A DNA stretch of 64,000 nucleotides from Fomitopsis serialis. Taxonomy: Eukaryota; Basidiomycota; Agaricomycetes; Polyporales; Fomitopsidaceae. The translations under genes and the position numbers were made by a program. Of the stretch, positions 55,644 to 64,000 are shown piece by piece. The notes under the pieces were generated by a model. That model was not told the DNA's origin and searched no databases. It worked only from the letters and a program-made list of their open reading frames with translations. Position 1 is the first letter of the stretch; each line of letters begins with the position of its first letter. Location: positions 124,001 to 188,000 of the forward strand of contig NW_025955020.1 in NCBI RefSeq assembly GCF_022376445.1, in the 5' to 3' direction.

Positions 55644-57325
55644 ATGTCCACCGTCGTCCACAACGACAACGCTGCCTGCTGCAGCATCCCGCCAGTCAAG
55701 TCCGACTACACGCCCAAGGGCTCCTTCAAGGCCTACGCCGGATTCAACAAGGTATGAATCGTCGCCCCGAGCATCGAGCGATCTACCTCCGCAGGAAGTC
55801 GAGCCGTGTTTCCCACCCGGAATGCCCAAACGCGTGCATATAACTCCCTTGAACGCGTGTAGGCGTTCTGGGTGGCGCGTCGACGCAGCAGCAGGCCGGT
55901 CCTCGGACGTCTGCATTATGTCAACTTTTAAGTGACGGGACCAAGCCTTGAATGCGGCCCCGAAGCTTACCATAGACGTTGAACGTGAACGCGTGAACGC
56001 TCGCCCCGGGACACAACCGGGACACAATCGGTGAGCTGCCGGTACTATGAGCGGCGCATCTACCGGACTACCTCGACCGGTGGTGTGTTCGGTGACTCTT
56101 GACCTCGCATGCGGAATCAAGTTTGATCGTTAGCTGCAGTCTCGTCTATTCTGAGCAGGGTGGACAAGCTTCCACCCGATAGACAGTGTATGCGCTTTCT
56201 TTAACTCCGCAAGGACCGTTTCCGTCGACACAATCACTCTGAACATCACATTGGCTGCACATTCCATACACACGCTTAGTGACACTGGGACAAGCACTCA
56301 AACTACACCCACAGGTCTATGTCACCGGCCAGCCACAGCCCAGCGGTAACGTCGCGCTGATCTGCGTTTACGACATCTTCGGGTAAGCCATTCCATCCGT
56401 TCTTCAACTCAAATACGCATTAAAACGACACCCCGCCGCACAGCTTCAAGCCCCAGACGCAGCAAGGCGCTGACATCCTTGCCGACAAGTTGAACGCGCA
56501 CGTCATCATGCCCGACTTCTTCGAGCCCGCGGACGCGTGGCCCGTCGACAAGTTCCCGCCGTCGACGGACGAGGAGAAGACGAAGCTCCAGCAGTTCTTT
56601 GGCGGGCCCGCGAACCCGCAGGCGAGCGTCGCGAAGCTGCTGAAGGCCGGCGAGGCGCTCAAGCAGGACGGCGCCAAGTTCGTCGGCGCATTCGGATTCT
56701 GCTGGGGCGAGTTGCGGACATGTGAGGTTGGATGACGGTGAGCTGATGAAGAGGTATAGGTGGCAAGGTCACGATCCTGGCTGGTTCGGCTCCGTCGACA
56801 GCTCTGGATGCAGTCAGTGCTACGCACCCTGCGTAAGTGCGACAATTTGGATGCCGGGGCTCCAGTTTAACTGGAATCGCGTTCAGTATGCTCTCCTCCG
56901 CCGATGTGAACGAGCTCAGGGTCCCTCTTGGTCTCTATCCGAGTAACGATGAGCCTCAGGACGAGGTAAGACCTCAACCATGAGCAGCAATGACGCCAGA
57001 ATAACCTCTGTTACGGGACGCAGTACAAGAAGATCGTCGAAATCGTCTCCAAGAAGCCGTTCGCCGACAAGAACGACGACAAGTTCTATGATACGTAAGT
57101 CAAGCATTTATACACGGAGGCAACCGAGAGACTGACCGTATATACCCAGTTTCCATGGGTTTGCCGCTGCTCGGGCTGACCTGACTGACTCCAAGCAGCA
57201 GCAGGAGTAAGCATTGAAGACCTGTCACATCCACAACGTACTGACTACGCTTCATTAGCTTCCAGGACCTGTACGCGAGGCTTGTGGGATTCTTCGGCAA
57301 GGCGAGCGGCACGCATGTGCACTGA
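55644..57325 (+). CDS. Dienelactone hydrolase family protein
   Basis: Alpha/beta hydrolase. Exons: 55644-55751 (MSTVVHNDNAACCSIPPVKS; SFKAYAGFNK), then VYVTGQPQPSGNVALICVYD from 56315, then KPQTQQGADILADKLNAHVI to GFCWG, GKVTILAGSAPSTALDAVSA, then the Asp and His regions, ending SGTHVH and TGA at 57323-57325. The family's catalytic triad is visible: Cys in GFCWGG, Asp in YPSNDEPQDE, His in FHGFAAAR. Cytosolic by absence of a signal peptide; the substrate is unknown (family members act on dienelactones in aromatic catabolism, but many fungal ones are uncharacterised). The first intron is long (about 563 nt), and the intron after GFCWG starts with GC, not GT (56707-56759). Confidence 0.9.
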
Positions 57326-57565
57326 GAAGAGAATGCCGGATAGGATAGAAGCATGTAAGAATACAACTGGTGTACAACAGCCTACGAACCAACAGAGTGT
57401 TGCTGATCGATGGTCCCCGAACGGCGATGAATAGCTCCTTCACATACGTCCAAGTCGTTTCCCATAACGGACGGTACAACTACGATGCTCGTCATGCGTT
57501 GAATCCGGGTTCGAGAGCTGACGGCATCTTCCACATCCAGAACGGCCCTGAAATCACGCGCGAAG

Positions 57566-59280
57566 TCAATTAATGCCCGCGAGCAGAAGAGAAACGGAGG
57601 GGTGCATACCGGCCGGATCCGCTGCGTCAGAATGGCGTGAGACTGGTATGGCAGGGGGTGAGACCGCGCATACTCACCGTCCTCATGAAACGCACCCGTC
57701 CAGATGCCGCCGACACCGGCGGCGCTGCATATGTTACCGATCTGAAGGCCTTCCGCACTGCACGAGACGATAGCGATGAGCCGCCGAGCTTCCGTGCGAC
57801 ACAAGATAGACGGAGACACACCTCCACTGCGTAAGCCCATCATATTTGGTGACCTTGCCCGAGGCATCAGCATGAACGGAACGGAGCACGAACCGCAGCG
57901 GGTCCAGTCAGACTCACGAAGCTCCATCGGACACTACCGTCGGCGAGCACGCGCACGGAGCCCTCTACGGCCGCGTCCGCGCTGTGCGCGCCGCGCGACA
58001 GGCCCTTGAAGAAGAGCGGCGGGTACCGCGCGGCGTGCGACGGCGGCTCGGAGGGCTCCGTGGACGACTCGGACGTGGATGGGTCGAGCACGTCGAGGTG
58101 CAGCTCGACCGGGCGGATCGCCTCTTGGTAGTCGTCATCGAAGAAGGTGCGTTCGCGGGGACCCGTGCCGGAGACGGAGAACTGCGGCGGGTGAGCGGAG
58201 ACGGATGAATGGATGCGGAGACTTACGTTGAAGGCTGAAGCGAGCAGAGGCAGTTAGACACGCGAAGATAGCACACATGAATACGCACCGAATAGATCCC
58301 TGTCCGGGTGTGAGTGTCCGGGGCCGAGAGCACCATAACACATTACTTACCGATAGTCCATGAAGCAGACGAAACGCCGCCACGTCCCAGCGACGCCGGC
58401 CCAGTCATGCGGCTTACGTTCGTGCGCGAAGGGCGCAGAGTACGCCTGCGTCGCACTAATCCCGGCGCGGGGCTTGTTGTAAATCTGCAGCGCGAGGCCC
58501 GGCAGCTCGTGCAGCTTCATCGCCACGACGTTTACGATGTGTTGCATATGCACCCAGTTCGCGCGTAGCTCCCCTTTCTCGCCGCGCATAAATGGGCCCC
58601 AAAGCGTGTCCTCCTTGTACCGGCGGAGGTCGTACACATAGCACCGGCTCGTCCGCCGCATCTCGTTCCGAGTCAACCGCAGTTGCGGGGTCTCGGCAGT
58701 CCTCGACTCGCCCGACTCGTATGTCAACGCGAGGTACGACATGAGCCGGCCGAGGAGCTGCTGCTCATGCAGGGGGAGAGACTCTTCATCGAAGGTGGCG
58801 GAGCGCAGGAGGGTATCGAGCCACTTCAGGTTCTCCGACTCGTCCGCACCCGGGCCATCGCTGACAGGAAGGGCGGTCTCTACCGCGGCCACAAGCGTCT
58901 CGAGTGCGCGGTGCAGGCGCGGACCAGTGGTACCATTGCGCACGACCGCATCCGCGCTGACCCTACGCTGGAGCCCCGTCTTCCAATCGGGTTGCAAGGC
59001 CGGCTTCTGGGTGGTCAGCGGCGGGGGCGCCTTGCGAAGATCGTCGAAGGGCCTGCTCAGGAAGAGCTCACGCCAGAAGTACTGATCCTCCGACTGGTAG
59101 ATGAGCCTGCGAACTGTGCGGCTTGTCAGTGCGAGATTCTGGAGATGATCGCAGGTGTGAGCGATCTGGTGCTCAGCGTATCTCGAGATCGCGACTCACG
59201 GCTGCATCGTAGACGTCGCAAAAGAGCAGGATGCGCTCAATGAGCTCGGAGGGGAGGGTGTCGAATGGTGCGGGAGGCAT
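57566..59280 (-). CDS. F-box protein
   Basis: Start at 59280: MPPAPFDTLPSELIERILLF begins an F-box, the Skp1-binding module of SCF ubiquitin ligases. Exon 1 is 59280-59200, intron 61 nt, exon 2 59138-58351 with YQSEDQYFWRELFLSRPFDD, LHEQQLLGRLMSYLALTYES, HMQHIVNVVAMKLHELPGLA and WAGVAGTWRRFVCFMDYR. Then a series of short exons: DLFAFN, FSVSGTGPRERTFFDDDYQE, FFKGLSRGAHSADAAVEGSV, KYDGLTQWSAEGLQIGNICS and VGGIWTGAFHEDADPAG, ending HPSVSLLLAGIN and TGA at 57568-57566. All joints fit canonical introns without frame gaps. The C-terminal half matches a conserved architecture of basidiomycete F-box proteins; its substrate is unknown. Convergent with the hydrolase gene. Confidence 0.85.
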
Positions 59281-59872
59281 GGGGATGGGAAAGACGGGGA
59301 GAAAGTGAGACCCAAGGTATATATGCCGACCACTGGCATGCTCGTCGGAAGTCCGTGAGGGAAGCACGCTGTATGATGTCAGCATACCGAGTCTTACCAG
59401 TCAATGAAGCGTCATTGAACTTTGTTATCGGGATTTCAGCGGCATTATACAGTGGTTGTTACGCCATAATAAACGGCCGGCATCTCGCCAACCCCTTCCG
59501 ATAAGGGCACTGGCAACAGGGTATCCAAGTGAGCTAGACCGTTTACCGGGTGAGACCAACCAAGACAGCTTCATTCCCGTAGTGTTTCTCAGGTCGCGGA
59601 GAGAAAGACAGGTAACCGAGTGAAGAAATCGATCCGACATTTGTTAGAAAGCTGGATCCAGGGTACCGGTACTTTCATTCGACTTTGGAGTGCCGGTGAG
59701 CGCGCAATGAGGGAAGCATTGCGTGCCAAACCTTACACCATGATGCTGTGACTTCCTTCTCTGCTCGTCTCGTGCCTCGCCTCAATGCGATGTTTGGTAA
59801 GAGGAAGCTCTCCAGTAACACCAATATGATACATACTGAGTCCCTCAGACGTCAGTGCATGCTAAACAAAAC
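59281..59872. other. Intergenic
   Basis: Promoter side of the F-box gene and downstream side of the Cir_N gene. Nothing else recognised. Confidence 0.45.
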
Positions 59873-60903
59873 TTACCACCGCACATGAAAGTTATCTCTC
59901 CTGTCTCTCCTATCCTTCTCATCCCACCTTCGTTCCCGGTGCTTACGTGCCTCGTCGACTTCTCTTCTGTTGAACACGTCCCGATAGCCTTCCTCGACCC
60001 CACCATGCACGGTGCTCGGTGTCTCACTCCCAGCCGTCTCACGCTTCTTCCTCCGTATGAGTTCGAGGGCCCTTTGCCTCTCTGCGGACTCGCGATTCAT
60101 GCGCGCCGCTTCCGCACTACGAGGCTCGGAAGAGGAGGGCGGTGGTCTATCGGGACGCGATGGACGAGAGCGAAAGGTGGACCGTGTGGACTGTGTGCCA
60201 GGGCGCGCGGAGAGTTGATGGTTGATGGATGTCAAAGGGTCGTTCACAGATTTACGGGCGAGCTCCCGGGACCTGTTGAGGTGTTCAGCAGTACACAAAT
60301 AAACCTGTCGTGCAGCTGACATACTCTCGTGCTTCATCGCGATCCTTGCCCTTTCCGCTGTTGTGATCGGAATACCATGGCTTAAGGTCCTTCTCCAAAG
60401 GCGCGAGCGGTATCCCTTTCTCAGTCTCTGGGGCGGCTTTCTTGGTGGATCGCCCATGGACGGGCACCATTTGCTGACGGGGCCGGAAGGCATTAAGTTG
60501 CTGAACGATGAATGGCACAAGGATGACCTACTCACCCGCTCAACGTCCTCGAACAGGTTAATGTGGCCACCGGACATGATGCTCGACGGACCAGCCTCAT
60601 TCCTCTCAGCTTCATGGCCTTCCTCGTCCCCTTCTTCTCTTTGCTGGGTGATCCGCTGACTTGCCAGCCCGGCCCTCTGCCTGAGCAAGTCTATCCGAGC
60701 CTCAGAGTCCTGCGATACGACATCACATCACCGTACATAAGGGGAACCAGAGGTGAAAGAGAGTTACACACTGCCAGCATCATCCTGCCCTCCTGCACCG
60801 CTTCCTTCAGGCGCGCCTCTTCCTCATCTTGTCGGACCCGTTCGATGTTGTCTCGTCGGTATGGGTGGTAGGATTTATGATGGGCAATGTTAAGTTTCCC
60901 CAT
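59873..60903 (-). CDS. Cir_N domain protein, LENG1-like
   Basis: Start at 60903: MGKLNIAHHKSYHPYRRDNI, ERVRQDEEEARLKEAVQEGR, the Cir_N domain seen in CIR, Cwc25 and LENG1. After a 60-70 nt intron: DSEARIDLLRQRAGLASQRI, acidic stretch, SSIMSGGHINLFEDVER; then KKAAPETEKGIPLAPLEKDL, KPWYSDHNSGKGKDRDEARE; then RELARKSVNDPLTSINHQL and a basic tail (ARKHRERRWDEKDRRDRRDN) to TAA at 59875-59873. The NLFEDVER and KPWYS blocks in this order are typical of LENG1 homologues, nuclear proteins probably linked to RNA processing. The last codons (HVRW) precede a TAAG that could also be an intron donor, so the C-terminus may extend. Confidence 0.8.
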
Positions 60904-61582
60904 TTGGCGGATAGGAAACGCAAAGAAAAGGTAGAAGGCTAGGAGATGGCTATGGTCGTCCTACGATAGGGCAGGAGTGTCGTCTGTGGCAAGAGGAGGG
61001 ATTCAGGGAAGAGGGCGAGCTGAATGCGAGCCGAATGCATGCGCCCATGAGCGCCTCTCATCGGCACTTTCCGCCCACATACAAGCGCGCAAGTTCCGAT
61101 TTCTCTTTCAACACGAACCCTCATCATCGCTGCTCGTCTATCGTGCAGCAACTCTTCGTCTCGCATCTGCAATGGCCTGGGGTACTGCGCGTGAAGAGGG
61201 AAGAGCAAACCTTCATATGGGCCCAATTAAGCCGGAGCGCTTCCTAGCTGTCTACGGACAGGGTGGGATGTGCTTGACTATGAGGCTCGGACATCTTTAT
61301 TTTGTTGTTGTTCTGTATTGTATATGCTATGAGATGATTTGTTCACCGTTCCAGACCTTGTCGTTGGATGTCTGCTTATGTAGTGCGGTGCGTGCCGTCC
61401 GCTCGTATACACACCGACTTGCATGACCAGGCCTCCGGTGCGTGTAGTTCTCAGAACTGAGGACATCTGCTTGCACATCGCAGCTCCCTGCTGTGTAGGC
61501 TTGGCTCAACATCCATCGAATGTCAAATAACGTTCAAAGAACAAGCATGAACAACGATGAGTGCAGCTGTTTCAACGCGGCC
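60904..61582. other. Intergenic
   Basis: Promoter side of the Cir_N gene. No gene or clear repeat seen before the inverted-repeat arm begins. Confidence 0.45.
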
Positions 61583-64000
61583 AGCTCGCCACCAGCGTCC
61601 CCGACAGCGGCGGCACTACGACACCTTTCGATGCCCTTGAACATAATTGGGATCGAGTATACCCTTGTCCTTGCACAACGTCTTCGGCTTCAAACGACGG
61701 TAAATAATTGGTAGAGGCGTCGTGATGAGGTATCAAAGAGGTATGTGGACAATTCTGAGGGGCCTGGGACAATTGAATATTGAATCCTTGGTGGCGCTAA
61801 GTACTGCGCATGGCGTTGAACATAACCAGTTCGTAGCCGACCATGACTTGCATCCTCGTGCCCTACTATCATCACGCATTCCGGTATCAATTCAGCTCTT
61901 TCGTTGAACACACGCGGATCCTCAAACCGCTTTCCCCTGAACTTGAGCTTGAACCTCGACCTGTAGGACTGCAAGTTCACGTCAATAATGTCCAATACTG
62001 CACGAGCGCAAGAACTGAAAGCCGAGGGGAACACACTGTTTGGTCAAGGCGAGTATACCACTGCGTCCGCGAAGTACGCAGAGGCCCTTCAGCATGACGA
62101 CCAAAGTGCGATCCTGTACGCCAATCGCGCGGCTTGCTCGCTTCATTTGCGCAAGTAAGTGGTATGACCGCTGTACCACTGTTCGTGGTGTCTCTAACTC
62201 GTGCGCACAGATTCGATGAAGCCAAAGTCGACGCTGAGAAGGTCGCGCTGCAGCTCCCAAAGAATGAATCACACTGACCTGGACTATTTGTGTAGGCTGT
62301 AGAGCTGGATCCGGGGTACGCGAAAGGCTGGGGACGTTTGGCCGCTGCATGCGATGTGCGTCTCCGTTTTCTCTGATATCGTCTCTCCTTCAATCACAGT
62401 CTCGTATGGAAAGGGTTTACAAGAGTACGAGAAGAGCGCGGTATGCTGGAGGAGGGCATTGGCCGCCTTGCCTCAACGGGATGTCACCGCCGCAGAGTTG
62501 AATCAGAAGGAGCAGTGCGAAGCCGGTGAGAAAGATGCGCTCACCAAATTAGCTAAGGCTACCGGCATACTTGTCGACGGTGATTCTATGAAAGGCAAGT
62601 GGCCGTGGGATCGTGTCGCAGCGATGGAAGACGAATTGCAGGCTGGTTACCCCAAGAATGCTGACAGCAGCGTGAGTGATGCCTACAGTCTGTGGTGCGC
62701 GTGCTGACCCAGCTCGGTATGTAGGCGTGGGTTATGCTGCGTGCTGTCAGGGTGCGTCATAGCGTAAGATGGGCAGAAAGATTGTTGGGCTCAGAGTGTT
62801 CCGTCAGCTGTGGGACAGAGGTAGTCGCGGCATGACGCAAGTGAAGACGCGTATGACCCCCGCCGGACTACAATGGGGCGGGTGCGATGGCGTGAGCCTC
62901 CCCGATTTTCTGTCATCCGCGTCGGCTGACAGGTTTCAGGTTTTGGCTAGTCTTACGGACGCGATTCTCACTGATGTGCGAGTCTTTCGCATAGAAGGGT
63001 TCCAATGGTTGGAGATGTTCAACAAACAAGGTATGTTGCAATAAATGTCAGAGCCATAATCTGACAGTGGGCACCACATAGCGAAGTTGGAAGCGAGAAG
63101 AACAGGCGCATGGCCTAGCTTAACGGTAGAAAGGATACAAGCAGAGGCAGTGAAGCGGCAACAGCAAGAAGGCTGGGACGCCGCTCGTAATGCCGTTGAT
63201 GTCACTGTCCGGTATGGCACACACGCGGAGACACTGTTCTGACTGCTTATCCAGTTCCCGTTACTCCAGTATATGGGTTATGCAGGGGTTCCTCGCCACC
63301 CATGTGAACGCGAATACACAAGTAGCCCTCCAGCATTTCAACGCAGCATTGGACTTGCTCAATTGGGGACGGACGGCGTCGTGGCGGGATGCTTCTGCGC
63401 GAGACAGAGGAGATGTCTTTGAAGACTATTTCGTGAGGGCTGTCCGCGGATTGAGACTAGAGGTACTGAGGGCTGTGCGTGCACGAAATTGTGATGTGCC
63501 GTATATACTTGTTATCTGACGCGCGCCTTCCTCTCAGGATTGTGCGATTCTGCCCCATCCCGAGGCCGCTCTGCAGACCTTATATGAAGAGGTACAGAGT
63601 ATGATTAGCGAAATACCTGAGGTCGAGACAGTAGTGCTTACTGAAGGAGGACGTGGACCCGGTTTTGTGTCGGCCTTTAGCATCTATCTCAAGGCTCATG
63701 CACTCACGTAGGCTGTTCTATGCCTCCCTCTGTATCACGAGCTCACTCGTGTCCCTGTATAGCACGGTCGGGTTCTATCACCAGAAGATAGTTGATCAAT
63801 ACCCACCGCGAGAGGAGGATGGGGCAACGATAGTGAAGCATTACCTCGAGGCGCATGTGGCTTACTTGGAAGCAGCCATGCTCTATCCAAAGGACGACGA
63901 GAAGCATGCATGTACGTCGTGCACTGTCCCATGTACTGTGGCTGATCTGCACTGTACGCAAGGGTTCCTGCATGTTGCGTTTGACGCGCTACGGATGTGC
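61583..64000. repeat. Right arm of the large inverted repeat (TPR gene C)
   Basis: Pairs with 52470-49795. It begins near GCCCGCTGTCGGGG-like sequence (complement of CCCCGACAGCGGCGG at 61596) and continues to the window edge. Confidence 0.85.
61988..64000 (+). CDS. TPR protein, paralogue C, 3' end outside the window
   Basis: Start at 61988 (MSNTARAQELKAEGNTLFGQ). Exon 1 61988-62154, exon 2 from 62211 (KFDEAKVDAEK), then AVELDPGYAKGWGRLAAACD, GLQEYEKSAVCWRRALAALP, KGKWPWDRVAAMEDELQAGY, VFRQLWDRGSRGMTQVKTRM, FQVLASLTDAILTDVRVFRI, LEARRTGAWPSLTVERIQAE, GFLATHVNANTQVALQHFNA, DYFVRAVRGLRLEVLRAV and PHPEAALQTLYEEVQSMISE. The window ends at GFLHVAFDALRMC, about 70 codons before the end expected from paralogue B. 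All joints use 48-60 nt GT..AG introns. It has the same TPR architecture as B; both could be expressed. Confidence 0.75.

Noticed and set aside
1..64000. tRNA or rRNA genes
   Set aside because: No cloverleaf-like or rRNA-like sequence was recognised; a tRNA scan would be needed to be certain.

Overview
The window looks like nuclear DNA of a basidiomycete fungus of the Agaricomycetes type. Genes are interrupted by many 47-65 nt GT..AG introns, and the two left-hand genes (a transposon-associated family with the RDxxMRYxGxGVGH signature, and a DUF6698 protein) belong to families expanded in mushroom-forming fungi.

Layout. 0-3 kb: end of a transposon-type gene and a DUF6698 gene. 3.4-6.5 kb: non-coding, with small palindromes and a purine-rich minisatellite-like block. 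6.5-15 kb: a duplicated homoserine kinase gene (copy 1) split by a very young 6.6 kb Ty1/copia retrotransposon with apparently identical 501 bp LTRs and a 5 bp target duplication. 15-24 kb: repeat-rich, gene-poor DNA with degenerate tandem repeats, one possible small gene, an inverted copy of the 3' end of the dynein gene and a methyltransferase remnant. 24.3-26.1 kb: intact homoserine kinase (copy 2). 26.4-37.5 kb: a cytoplasmic dynein heavy chain on the minus strand with the whole motor but no tail. 37.7-45.8 kb: compact housekeeping block (SmE, PEX10, MGR2/ROMO1-like, a Ser-rich protein, mitoribosomal mL43, an unrecognised protein). 46.8-64 kb: three paralogous TPR genes; the second and third are almost identical and form a large inverted repeat around an ammonium transporter, a dienelactone hydrolase, an F-box protein and a Cir_N (LENG1-like) protein.

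Two observations stand out. First, the retroelement has a stretch of about 1.55 kb, from inside its 5' LTR to the probable gag start, with no ATG in any forward frame while the reverse trinucleotide CAT occurs 17 times. The stretch carries a 268-codon ORF that itself lacks any ATG, which suggests non-AUG initiation with leaky scanning to gag-pol. Second, many conserved genes need exactly one extra base to stay in frame (dynein, PEX10, mL43, ammonium transporter, DUF6698 and others). The bias towards missing bases in housekeeping genes points to indel errors in the assembly rather than mass gene decay, so frameshift-based pseudogene calls here should be read with that in mind.
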